Origin: Corylus avellana
Taxonomy: Eukaryota > Streptophyta > Magnoliopsida > Fagales > Betulaceae
Reading direction: 5' to 3'
Length of the DNA: 64,000 nt
NCBI RefSeq assembly: GCF_901000735.1
Contig: NC_081543.1
Coordinates: 19,195,970-19,259,969 of the forward strand
Shown in pieces: positions 10,435 to 21,495 of this stretch. The position numbers and the translations under genes are program-made. Numbering within the stretch: the stretch's first letter is position 1; every line of letters starts with the position of its first letter. The notes beneath the pieces are model-generated. The model was not told the DNA's origin and did not search any database. It was given only the letters and a program-made list of their open reading frames with translations.

Positions 10435-11834
10435 TGATAAGTGCCAAATATTGCATACTTGGACCCCTTTATTTACATTAGTTAATCCTTTAGCTGTGTC
10501 GTTATTTAATATTTTGTGTTAGTTTTGTGTTTTTAATGTTTTGTATGTAAATAAAGAAAAACTACAGCTTTAAAGGGAAAAATGCAAAGTTTGGAAGAAA
10601 GCATACTTTGAGAAGACTTAGATGATGTAGTTAAGTCTAACCAAATCCAAGAAATGTTAAATCGGATTAAAGATCAGATTGGATTAAAGATCAGATTGGA
10701 TAAAATTTCGGATTTGATCCAAATTTAGATTCTGCATATGTCTCAATATTTTGACTATAACTTTCTGTTCAAATATCAGATTGAAGTGATTCAAATGGAA
10801 TTAGAAAGCTAACTCAAAATACTACAATTCACTGTGAAATAAAATTTTCTTGATTCGGACGGTTACTATGCTAAAATCACCCCGCAATTAAAGGACACAA
10901 ATCTGGACGAATCCTATTTTGATTTCAGACTTCTATTTTGACTGGGAGACAGACCTCCGAATTATCTAGGTTTAACAGGGCTTCTAGGACTTTCCTAAGC
11001 CTATAAATAGACTTCTTTGCATTCAAGAAAAGAGATAGAATTCCAGAGAGCAAAATTCTACAGTTTTTCTCTTTTTAGTTTAGGTTTTCTTTAGATTTAG
11101 GTTTTATTTTTATGTGTAGCTAAATTTCCAACTAAGGTTGGGGAGAACGCCTCACCGATGAAGAACATCAATACTTTCATGTAAGTCTTTATTTATCTGA
11201 TTTTATTGGATTTAATATTTCAATTGTTTTACTTCTTTTCAATGTGTGGAGTGATTCTTGGATATCTTTTGTGATTCAAGGATACACTTGATGATTTAAG
11301 ATAATTTCACATAATTGATTGCTTGATTTTATTTGCCTAAATAATTGGATATCCCTTGTGATTTGTTCTACGGATACATTTGGTGTTTCAATTAAGATTG
11401 GATATCTTTTGTGATTTATGGATACATCTGATGATTTAATTGATATTGGATTCCTCTTGTGATTTGTGCAATGAATGGATACATGGGATGATTTTGATTA
11501 ACTGTTGAAGCATAGTACAACATATTTAAGATTTTAATTGTGAGAACTTCAGATTAATTTTGATAAACATGGAAGTATTTTGTTATGATTCAGTGAGTGT
11601 GAATTCCCAAACCTTAGTATTTTATCTCTTAGTTCATTTTAATTAGTTTATGTTTGTCTTTTAATTTCAAAAATCAAAATTCAAAACCTTTTTGGAACTA
11701 GGTTAGGATTTAATTAGTTTAAATTTAAATTGCTCTTTCAAAAATACAATTCTCTGTGGGATTGACCTCACACTTGCAATCCATTAAACTACAATTGATT
11801 CGTGCACTTGCAAGTTAAATAAATTTGCACAACA
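10435..11834 (+). repeat. 5' LTR of the nested Athila-like element
   Basis: 1400 bp, starting TGATAAGTGCC and ending CACAACA. A TATA box TATAAATAG lies at 11002-11010, which would place transcription start about 30 bp later (inference). The region 11230-11480 is built of diverged copies of 'ttggatatc..ttgtgattt..ggatacat.tgatgattta', each roughly 60-80 bp. Confidence 0.9.
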
Positions 11835-11837
11835 AGT

Positions 11838-11858
11838 TTTTGGCACCGTTGCCAGGGA
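11838..11858 (+). other. Primer-binding site, Athila-like type
   Basis: TTTTTGGCACCGTTGCCAGG follows the 5' LTR. Plant Athila-type elements carry a 'TGGCGCCGTTGCC' primer site at this place (family knowledge). The G-to-A change relative to that form is visible. Confidence 0.75.
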
Positions 11859-11869
11859 GTTTTGAAATT

Positions 11870-11902
<33 letters not shown>

Positions 11903-11953
11903 TGGTTGATGTGTTATGTGGGATATCTGCATGCTAAAAAGTGAGGAGAAAGC

Positions 11954-13140
11954 ATGAATTTTCATTTTTAATGATTTTAATGTCTCTCCTAGTTATAGGA
12001 CACAAGCTCCTACCAACTACCCTAAAAACTTTTACGCACATAAACCATGTTCATATTGTTTCAATCCTTATCATGAGGAAAACAATTGTCCAGATCTGGG
12101 AGCTGAGATCAACGACTTATGGGACAAATTAGATCAAATCAGAGCAGCTAGATCTAATTTTTCATGTAAACAAATGAACAGAAATTTCTCTAGTCCAGGG
12201 TTTGATTCAAATTCCAATTATTACAACCCAGACTGGAGCAACTAATCTAATTTCTCATGGTCAGCTCAGGCAACAGGAAATTATGCTCACCAATTTTATG
12301 AATTGCACCATTCAAAATACCCGCAATTCGATCACCAAGCTCAACCACCTGTGGATCAATCCATTACTCAAATGCCACAGCTTGCACTACAGTCATCACT
12401 AAAAGACATGATGAAAGCATTCATGCAATCAATGGATAAAAACATACAAGAGATAAAGCATGATATGAAGAATACTAACTTGAGCAATAATCAAGCTATA
12501 TAAGAGCTCAAGAATTTCAACTCCCGAGCCATACAAGACATACAAGAACTTAAGCAGGCCATGACCAAGATAAAAGGACAGATCAATCATCTAGTTGCTG
12601 ATTTCAACAGAATAAAGGAAGAAGAGCTTCAAAGTCAGCTGATGGCTGGAAGGCACTACATGATTGATGAGGATGATTCCGAAAATTTCTTATCATGAGC
12701 ATGCCCAAGTCACCATCACACTAGTGAGTGAGGAAATTGTGGATAACAAAGAGGAGGAAGAGAAAGAGGAGCAAGTTGAGCACCCTGAGCAAGTTGAGCA
12801 CCATGAGAATAGTGAGCCCCCAATGGATCCTAATCTACCTAGTGACATGGAAGTGAGTACTGAAGCTCCTGCCTGCATCACTATCCCTCTTGAGACATAT
12901 CAAGAGCCCAAAGCTTCATCGCCTGAATGTCTCAAAGAGCCATCTTATGTCAAGATACTCAAGAACTTGTGCGCACTAACACACAAATCTAGGAACCACT
13001 TTCCTAAGAAGATCCTTTGAAGCAACAAATTCTACATAAGATGGTGAAATATCCTTGCAGAGGGGTATGAAGTTTTGAAGAAGAATGGGTGGAAGGGATT
13101 AGTTGGACATCCACATGATAGGGGGAAGTTTATTTTCTAC
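11954..13140 (+). pseudogene. Broken gag-like ORF with N-terminal CCHC knuckle
   Basis: The frame starts at ATG 11954, in the same context as 18706. It gives APTNYPKNF and then CSYCFNPYHEENNC, a CX2CX4HX4C zinc knuckle (about residue 30). Further on come an Asn/Phe/Ser-rich part, a Gln/Asn/Lys-rich segment likely to form a coiled coil (SLKDMMKAFMQSMDKNIQEI), a strongly acidic part (Glu runs near 12755-12815) and a basic tail (KSRNHFPKKIL). Breaks include TAA at about 12245 and 12501 and a frameshift near 12690. The product would resemble a nucleic-acid-binding Gag, but the knuckle is at the wrong end for a typical Gag. Since the flanking LTRs are still similar, the copy may have been mobilised by proteins from elsewhere (inference). 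Confidence 0.7.
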
Positions 13141-14542
13141 ACTTCACTCCACAAATTCTTTCTTTCCTTTTTCATTATATTGCATTTCTTTTTATTTGTT
13201 TTTGTTTCTAACAGCAATTAATCTTTTGATGTTTTGTTTCTGTAAAAAAAATATTGCTATTAGTTTTTGTTGACAGGTGTTTTGGTGTTTAAGTTTGGGG
13301 GACGCCTTGGCCTTGTTCACACTCAAATTTCCTTACTTCTGGTATTGTATTTATATACTACACATTGATGGCAATGTGTAATTCAAGTTTAGGGGTATGA
13401 AAAAAACACTTTGTCTGTTTATTTTTGTTCTTATTTGTTTATTTTTATTTGTCCTTTTGTGTCAAAAAATTTTGAAAAAAAAAATAAAAAAAATTTGTGC
13501 TATGTTTTTGTCAAGATTGAGTTAAATTGTGACTATGGTTTGCATTTAATTGGATTGCTTAAAGGGTTGAACACATTATTATGTCATTAGGAGTCTGAGT
13601 CCCTTGACTTATTTTTGGGTAAAAGAGATTTCACTTGTTTTGAAATAAACTTTTATGAGCACATTAGTATGTTTTCTGTGAGGTATGATGTTTGAGCATA
13701 AGGTTGTTCTCTTTGAGATTTGTTGGATGACCTATTGATGAATAACCATTGGCTTGCAAGATATAAAAAATAAATAAATAAATAAATAAAAAAGAGAAGG
13801 AAAAAGAAAAGAAAGATCATATTGAGTTTTCCGCTGACTAACCGGACCTCTTGCCTCATTAAGCATTGAGTGTTTTGCGTCAAATGTGTGAAGTTCAGTG
13901 TTGATTTATGATATGGCTAGTCTGGCTTCGTAGCCTTTTTGACTTAAGTTAATAAGCCCTTAGGGATGTTCTACATCTAGTGCCCTAAAGCTACCTGGCT
14001 TGGGAGTCATTGGCTTAACACTTGTTACATGGGTCAATTAGAAAGCTTAAGGGAGTTAGACATTGCAGAGCCTATAAAAAAAAATAAAAAAATAAAAAAA
14101 TAAAAAAAGCATATCTTGCTTTGGTTGTTTCATTTTATAGAGATTTTTACAAATTTTATGGAACTTGTCTTTAGTCTAAACTGAAAGCTTCATGATTTTA
14201 TGTTAATTACACTTTACACATTTCAAAACATATGAGGTCTCAATTGTCCATTTATGAGTGATTTGATTTTGGATTTCCTTTTGACTCTTATGATGGTGTT
14301 TGTCTTTTTAAGTTTGCTCATGAATAAGAACCATGGTTTATGTGAAACTTCTTTCTTGTTAACAACATAGTGCTACAATGTTTGTGGGTATCATTTCTGT
14401 TAAGCCCTCACAATACTTCACTCATCCACTAGGGATGCCCTTGCATATGCTAAATGCAATCGTCTCTCCCACGAAAGAGGATTTATGTCTCTTGCTTTCA
14501 TTATATTTTTCGTTTTGTTTTGCTACGAGTCTAGCAAAATGT
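13141..14542 (+). other. Non-coding 3' internal region of the nested element
   Basis: No ORF of interest. It contains the palindrome CACATTGATGGCAATGTG (13361-13378) followed by a purine tract 'aagtttaggggt', an (AAAT)n run at about 13766-13790, and A-rich tracts. The same order recurs at 15946-16808, 20014-22112 and, reversed, 59986-60640, so this non-coding block is a family feature. Confidence 0.7.
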
Positions 14543-14557
14543 AAGTTTGAGGGTGTT

Positions 14558-15940
14558 TGATAAGTGTCAAATATTGCATACTTGGACCCCTTTATTTACA
14601 TTAGTTAATCATTTAGTTGTGTCGTTATTTAATATTTTGTATTAGTTTTGTGTTTTTAATGTTTTGTAGGTCAATAAAGAAAAACTACAGCTTTAAAGGA
14701 AAAAAATGCAAAGTTTGGAAGAAAGCATACCTTGATAAGACCTAGATGATGTGGTTAAGTCTAACCAAATCTAAGAAAATGTTAAATTGGATCAAAGATC
14801 ATATTGGATTAAAGATCGGATAAAATTTTGGACTTGATTCAAATTCAGATTCTGCACACGTCTCAGTATTTTGACCATAACTTTCTGTTCAAATATCGGA
14901 TTGAAGTGATTTAAACGGCATTGTAAATCTAACTCAAAATAATACAATTCGTTGTGAAATAAGATTTTCCTAATTCGGACAGTTACTATGCCAAAATCGC
15001 CCCACAATTAAAGGACACAAATCTGGACGAATCCTATTCCGATTTCAAACTTCTATTTTGACTGGGAGACAGACCTCCGAATTATCTAGGTTTAATAGGG
15101 CTTCTAAGACTTTCCTAAGCCTATAAATAGACTTCTTTGCATTCAAGAAAAGAGATAGAATTCCAGAGAGCAAAATTCTATAGTTTTTCTCTTTTTAGTT
15201 TAGGTTTTCTTTAGATTTAGGTTTTATTTTTATATGGAGCTAAATTCCCAACTAAGGTTGGGGATAAAGCCTCACCGATGAAGAACATCAATACTTTCAT
15301 GTAAGTCTTTATCTATTTGATTTTATTGGGTTTAATATTTCAATTGTTTTACTTCTTTTCAATGTATGGAGTGATTCTTGGATATCATTTGTGATTCAAG
15401 GATACACTTGATGATTTAAGATAATTTCACATAATTGATTGCTTGATTTTATTTGCCTAAATAATTGGATATCCCTTGTAATTTGTTCTACGGATACATT
15501 TGGTGTTTCAATTAAGATTGGATATCTCTTGTGATTTATGGATACATCTAATGATTTAATTGATATTGGATTCCTCTTGTGATTTGTGCAATGAATGGAT
15601 ACATGGGATGGTTTTGATTAACTATTGAAGCATAGTAAAACATATCTAAGATTTTACTTGTGAGAACTTCAAATTAATATTAATAAACATAGAAGTATGT
15701 TGTTATGATTCGGTGAGTGTGAATTCTCAAACCTTAGTATTTTATCTCTTAGTTTATGTTTGTCTTTTAATTTCAAAAGTCAAAATTCAAAACCTTTTTG
15801 GAACTAGGTTAGAATTTAATTAGTTTAGATTTAAATTGCTCTTTCAAGAATACAATTCTCTGTGGGATCGACCTCGCACTTGCAATCCATTAAGCCACAA
15901 TCGATTCGTGCACTTGCGAGTTAAATAAATTTGCACAACA
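14558..15940 (+). repeat. 3' LTR of the nested Athila-like element
   Basis: 1383 bp, TGATAAGTGTC...CACAACA. It is the partner of the 5' LTR at 10435, with a TATA box at 15122-15130. Confidence 0.9.
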
Positions 15941-15945
15941 AGCAC

Positions 15946-16808
15946 ATTAGCATAGAGTCTGTGAGGTAAGAAATTTGAACTAAATTATGTGTATCTTGAG
16001 ATTTGTTGGATGATTTGTTGATGAATAACCTTGGCTTGAAAATATATATATATATATATTTGAGTTTCTTATTGAGTAACCGAACCTCTTGCCACATTAA
16101 GCATTGAGTGTTCGCGTAAAAAGATGTTAAACTCTAGATTGGTTGATTGCATGGCTAGTTTGGCTTCGTAACCTTTTTGACTTGAGCTATTAAGCCCTTA
16201 AGGATGTTTTTACATCTAGTGCCCTAAAACCATTTGGTTTGAGAGTCATTGGCCTAACACTCATTACATGAGTCAATTAGAAAGCTTAAAGGAGCTAAGC
16301 ATTGCACAGCCTACATAAAAAAATAAAAAATAAAAATGCATATCTTACCTCGGTTGTTTCATTTGAGAGGGATTCCAACGAATTCTTAGGTATTTATGTT
16401 GTGAGTAAATTGAAGCCTCATGATTGTACGCTAATTTCACCTTGCACCTATCGGAACATTTGATGTCTCAATTGCCGATTTATGAGTTCTTTGATTTTGG
16501 ATGCCCTAATGAGTGTGATGATGGTGTTTATCTTTTTAAGCTTGCTTATGAATAAGAACCAGGTGTGTGTGAAACTTTATTCTTTTCAATAATATAGCAC
16601 TGACAATGTTTGTGGATATCATTCCTATTAAACCCTCACGAGACTTCACTCGTCCACTAGGGATGCCTAGGGGTTTAAAAGGCTTGTTGCATATGCTAAA
16701 TGCAATCGTCTCTCTCATGACAGCGGATTTATGTTTCATGCTTTAATTTTTTTTTTTTTTTCATTTTGTTTTGCTAAGGGACTAGTAAAATGTAAGTTTG
16801 GGGGCATT
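15946..16808 (+). mobile_element. Outer element internal region, right of the nested insertion
   Basis: It continues the sequence interrupted at 10434 ('attagcatagagtctgtgaggta') and runs through the non-coding family blocks to a purine tract AAGTTTGGGGGCATT next to the LTR at 16809. A (TA)n run lies at 16042-16059. No coding potential. Confidence 0.8.
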
Positions 16809-17986
16809 TGATGAGTGCCAAATATTGCATATTTGGGCCCCTTAATTTGCACTTGCTAAGCCTTTACCTTTATTATTTTCTGATATTTTGTGTTAGTTCT
16901 TTGTTTCTAGTGTTTTGTAGGTAGCTAAGGAAAAACTGGGCATTTAAAGTGAAAAATACGGAGTTTGGAAGAAAGCTGGAAAAGGTGCCATCAAAGTAGG
17001 ATCGAGCACACCATCCTGCGCTCAAGTGCATATGCGCTCGATCCCAGCTGGGTTGCGCTCGAGCGCACCCATGCTCACCAGCAAGCCACATCAGCGCCCA
17101 AGTGCTACGCCGCAAGAGGAGCTACATGCCCGAGTGCGATCGAGCGCACTCGTCTGCCAGACGTGCTTCAGCGCCGTTTTTAGGGTTTCTAACCCTAGAA
17201 ACCCCTATAAAATGACGGCTAAGCCTCAAGAAATGGAGGCTGATGACAAAGTCCGATTTTCTACAGTTTTCTCTCTCTTTAGTTTAGTTTTTAGGTTTAG
17301 GTTTTATTTTGTAATAATCATGTGGAGCTAAATCCTTAACTAAGGTTGAGGATGAAGCCACACTAATGAAGAATTACACATTTTCATGGAAGTCAATATG
17401 ATCTGGTTTTATGGGTTTTTAAGGATTCAATTGTTTTGCTTTAATTCAATTATTGAGATTACTTTGGATATCTATTGTGATTCCCAGATACATGTGATGA
17501 TTTAGGAGAGTTTCATTTAATTGTTTGCTCATATCTTTATCAATTAACATAAAATTGGATATCTATTTGTGATTTGTCTTACGGATACAACTGATGATTT
17601 GGTTTAATCCGGATATCTGTTGTGATTTGAGCAATAGATGGATACATTAGATGATTTAATTAATTTGTGAAGCATAGTAAAACATACATAGAAGTTTATT
17701 TGTGAGAACTTCAGATGGTATTGATGAACATGGAATGTGTTGTTCCAACTTGGTGAGTGTGGATTCCACAACTTTAGTATTTATCTCTTTTGATTTTTGT
17801 CATTGTTATTTAGTTTATGTTTTCTTTTATTCAAGATCAAAATTCTTTGGAACTAGGTTAGGATTAAATTAGTTTAGATATATTTAGTTTTAAAAAACGC
17901 AATTCATGTGGATTCGACCTCGCACTTGCAAAAGCTATATTGCAAACGACTCATGCACTTGAGAGTAACATTGAAACTCACAACCA
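16809..17986 (+). repeat. Middle LTR of the Athila-like complex
   Basis: 1178 bp, TGATGAGTGCC...CACAACCA, with TATAAAA at 17206. The segment 16990-17165 is GC-rich and holds a cluster of GCTCGAGCGCAC-like motifs. It is preceded by a purine tract and followed by a primer site, so it serves as 3' LTR to the left unit and 5' LTR to the right unit. Confidence 0.85.
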
Positions 17987-17987
17987 G

Positions 17988-18010
17988 TTTTTGGCGCTGT
18001 TGCCAAGGAA
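17988..18010 (+). other. Primer-binding site after the middle LTR
   Basis: TTTTTGGCGCTGTTGCCAAG directly follows the LTR end at 17986. It differs by single bases from the site at 11838, consistent with the same primer type. Confidence 0.75.
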
Positions 18011-18179
18011 TTGTTTGATTTTTTAATTCAATTTATGTCTGAATTGATTTTATCCTTCTACTAGTTATAATTAGGATTTCAAGTTGTTTCTTTTATTCTT
18101 GTTTTAATAAAAAATAAAAAAGAATAAATAACAGATTTTCTTTGTTTTTGTTTTGTGTTTTTTTTCCTGCTTTGCAGTT

Positions 18180-18500
18180 TCTGTCATAGCACTCTCTGCA
18201 CATAACGCAAGTGCAATCGAGCACAGTCCTACTATGCTCGAGCGCACCCGCGGCCAAGGCAGTAGCTAGTTTAGTTGTGTGTGCTTGTGCTCGACAACCC
18301 TCTGCATAAGCTAGAGCGCACCAGCAGCACCAGACAGATCAGTGCGCCTGCGCTTGATACCATTTACCTTGTGCTCGAGCGCACCCACACAGCAGACAGC
18401 ACCAGCAGAGGAGCACATGCATGCAACTGTAGCATCACTGACGGATCAGCGCTACTGCGCTCGATCCCTCCCCTTTTGCGCTCGAGAGCACCTCCACAGA
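18180..18500 (+). repeat. Leader region with clustered GCTCGAGCGCACC motifs
   Basis: At least six forms of the motif occur here: ATCGAGCACA, GCTCGAGCGCACCCG, GCTCGACAAC, GCTAGAGCGCACCAG, GCTCGAGCGCACCCA and GCGCTCGAGAGCACC. They stand in otherwise AT-rich DNA between the primer site and gag. The core is self-complementary (GCTCGAGC). Small ORFs across it read Ala/Arg/Glu/His-rich nonsense in two frames, so I take it as non-coding. Confidence 0.75.
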
Positions 18501-18705
18501 CTGCACCAAAATGGATCAACAGCTGAATTCTTGCCAAAATTTAATTTTGGTCTGTTTTGTGAGTTTTTGAGTTTTCCTTTTTGGTATTTTTTGTTAGTTT
18601 TAATTTTTGTTTTAATTTTATTTTCTTTTCTTTTTTTAAAAAATAAAATAAAATTGGTTACTGTTTGATGTGGGATAATTGCATGCTAAAGAGTGAGGGT
18701 GAAGC

Positions 18706-19740
18706 ATGAATTTTCCATTTGGTAATTTTAATGCTTCCCCTAGTTGTAGGACACCAGCTCCTACGAACTACCCCCACAATTTTTACCCACATGGACCATG
18801 TTCACATTGCTCCAATCCTTATCATAGTTCTAGTAATTGTCCATTCTGGGAACAATTTTCCAATTTTTCGTATGAGCAGATGAACACCAATTTCTCCAGC
18901 CCGGGATTTGAATCAAATTCCAATTTTTCCACCTCGGACTGGAGCAACCACTCTGATTACTCGTGGCAAGCTCATACTTCGGGAAATTACACTCCCCAAG
19001 TTGATGAACTGCAGCATCCTGAATGTCCATAGTTTGAGTACCAATCATCTACCCTTTCACCCTGCAATTATCCTCCACAAGATTTATCATGGATGACACA
19101 ATCAAAGCATTCATACAGTCTAATAACCAAACCTTGCAAAAGCTTAATGATGCCACCATGGTCAGCTCCCAATCCATACAAGAAATCAAGGATGTAGCCA
19201 TGGCCAACACTCAAGCAATTGAAAAGTTGGAAGGACAGATTCGTCATCTAGTTGCTGAACTCAATAAAATAGAGGAAAAAGAGTTTCAAAGCCAACTGGT
19301 GGCTAGAGGGCACTACATGATTGAGGAGAATGATTCCAGTTATTTTGAGCATGTCCAAGCCACCGCCATACTTGGGAGTGAAGAAAACGTTGACAACAAG
19401 GTGGAAGAAAAAGATGAGCAAATTGAGCCCATGTCAACTCCAAATCTATGCAATGACAAGGAAGTGAGTACTGAAGCTCATTCCTTCATCACAATCCCTC
19501 TTGAGACACATCATGAACCTCAAGCTTCAATTCCTCAATGTCTCAACGATCCATCGTGTGCCAGAATTCTCAAGGATTTATGCAAACAAGCGCGAAAATC
19601 TAGGAATCGTCGTCCTAAGAAAATCCTTCGAAGCAAGCAAGTTGGCTACCTAAGATGGCGAAACATCCTTCCAAAGGGCTATTAAATTTTAAAGAAGAAA
19701 GGGTGTAAGGCGTTGGTTGGACATCCAAATGATCGGGGAA
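18706..19740 (+). pseudogene. Gag-like ORF of the right-hand Athila-like unit, few breaks
   Basis: ATG 18706 opens MNFPFGNFNASP. Next come CSHCSNPYHSSSNC (CX2CX4HX4C knuckle, residues about 32-45), an Asn/Ser/Phe-rich stretch to 19029, a TAG at 19030-19032, a frameshift near 19085, and a second part 19089-19685. The second part has a helical segment (MDDTIKAFIQSNNQTLQKL), ...QIRHLVAELNKIEEKEF, an acidic part and a basic tail KSRNRRPKKILRSKQ. It is the best preserved copy of the same protein as at 11954 and, reversed, 61306. There are no protease or polymerase domains before the next LTR. Confidence 0.75.
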
Positions 19741-20738
19741 AGCACTATAAAATTTCTTTTCCATTTTAGTTTCTGCACATTTTCTTTCTTTCCTTTTTCA
19801 TTTTATTTAGTGTCATTTTATTTTTGTTTCTAACAGCAATTAATCTTTTGATGTTTGTTCCTGTAAAAAAAAATATTGTTGTTAGCTTTGTTGACAGGTG
19901 TTTTGGTATTCAAGTTTGGGGGACACCCTGGCCTTTTTCACACCTTGATGTTCCATACTTTTGATAATGTATTTCTTTACTACACATTGAGGGCAATGTG
20001 TAATTTAAGTTGGGGGTATGGAAAGACACTCTATCTTTTGTTTGTTTTTATTTGTTTGTCTTTATTTGGAAAGACACCCTAGCCTTTGTACACTCCAGTT
20101 TCCTCATCTCACGATATTGTATCTCTTGCCACATTAGGGACAATGTGTCATTTAAGTTTGGGGGTGGGAAAGACATTACTGTCTATTTCTGTTTATCTTT
20201 TGTTGTTTGTGTTTATTTCATTTCAAAACAAAAAAAAAAAAATAATAATAATAATAAAAAAAACAAAAAAAACAAAAAAAAACAACAACAACAACAACAA
20301 ATCTGTATTGTGTTGTTGATTAAGCATGAGTTACACTGTAACTGTGGTTTGCATTTCATTGGTTTATTTAATATCTTGAATACATCATCATCAATAGGAA
20401 TCTAAGTCCTTTGACTCATTTTTGGCTAGAGAGACTTCACATGTTTTGAGTTAATCATCACAAGCACATTAGCATAGAGTCTATGAGGTATGAAATTTGA
20501 ATTGAATTGTGTGTTATCTTGAGATGTGTTGGATGACTTGTTGATGAACTAACCTTGGCTTCAAATGAAAATTAAAAAAAAAAAAAAAAAATCATCATCA
20601 TTTTGAATTTTTCACTAACCGGACCTCTTGCCTCATTAAGTATTGAGTGTTTGCGTAAAAATGTGTGAAATTCAAGTTGGTTGATTGTACGGCTAGTTTG
20701 GCTTCGTAGCTTTTTTGACTTGAGTCATTAAGCTCTTA
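19741..20738 (+). other. Non-coding 3' internal region of the right-hand unit
   Basis: It holds two copies of a module made of a palindrome and a purine tract: ACACATTGAGGGCAATGTGT at 19982-20001, then CACATTAGGGACAATGTG at 20130-20147, each followed by 'taa/ttaagtttgggggt'. A compound (AAT)n/(CAA)n tract lies at 20229-20303. The region is split by a MITE at 20739. Confidence 0.7.
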
Positions 20739-21495
20739 GAGCATCTCCAACAGCATTAGGTATTTTACCTAGTGAAAAGTACAATTATTTACTTTAGCTA
20801 TTGTTTTTTCACTACACACTCCAACAAATTCTCTATTTCATTCTCTACTTGCTTTAAAATATTATTTCTCATTCTTTTTTATTATGTTATTGCCAACACT
20901 TAATTAAAAGGAAAAACAAACACATATATAGAAATCATTCATAAAAACAAAAATAAACACATATGAGGAATATTCATCTCACATGCAAGTACTAATTCTT
21001 AAAATTAATAACATAAATAAATTTTTTCATCCAACTGCAAATGATTTGTTTCCATCCGTGTGTTTCCATGCAATAAATTTTTTCATCCAACTACAATTGA
21101 TTTGTTTCCATCCGTGTGTTTCCATGAAATAATTTTTTTCTGCATTCAATTTTTTTATCCAACTGTGTGAAAAAATTTTGTGAGTGGGAGAGATAAATTT
21201 TGTGTAAAGAAATTTTGTTTTGAGAGAGAGACGTAGCAGATGTGAAGAGGTGTTCAGAAGAAATAGAAGATGTTGGGTGAAAAGAGGTGAAATAAAGAAA
21301 CAATAAATGAAAGAAAAATAAACAATATTTTATTCATCTAGTGTGCTATAGTGAATGAATAGCTCCAAATTGCTATTCATTGTAGCAGTGTAGTTATTTT
21401 AGCTAATGGCAAGCTACTCTGTTGGAGCTAAAAAAAGAGCAATAATAGCTAAATATAGCAATATTGGTCTTTTAGCCAAGGCTTTGGAGATGCTC
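20739..21495. mobile_element. MITE with GAGCATCTCC termini (757 bp)
   Basis: It begins GAGCATCTCCAACAG and ends GGAGATGCTC. It splits the conserved phrase 'ttaagccctta / ggatgtttttacatctagtg', which is continuous in the other family copies at 13963 and 16195, so both boundaries are firm. A tandem 56 bp duplication lies at about 21019-21130 ('catccaactgcaaatg', then 'catccaactacaattg'). TTA lies left and TGG right, so the target duplication is not clean. No transposase ORF. Confidence 0.82.

Larger units (their letters stand above)
10435..15940 (+). mobile_element. Complete nested Athila-like non-autonomous LTR retrotransposon (5.5 kb)
   Basis: It is bounded by a perfect 5 bp duplication AGCAC (10430-10434 and 15941-15945). 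Its order is LTR 10435-11834, primer site 11838-11858, leader, gag-like ORF with breaks, about 1.4 kb non-coding DNA, a purine tract AAGTTTGAGGGTGTT (14543-14557) and LTR 14558-15940. No protease, reverse transcriptase, RNase H or integrase is present. The LTRs differ by scattered substitutions and one deletion of about 14 bp near 15750, so insertion is younger than that of the surrounding copies. It lies inside the internal region of the outer element: joining 10434 to 15946 restores sequence like 20440-20520. Confidence 0.92.

Noticed and set aside
18180..18500. GCTCGAGCGCAC clusters as a CRISPR-like array or coding repeats
   Set aside because: Spacing is irregular, the units are diverged, the host is a plant, and the small ORFs read in two frames without conservation.
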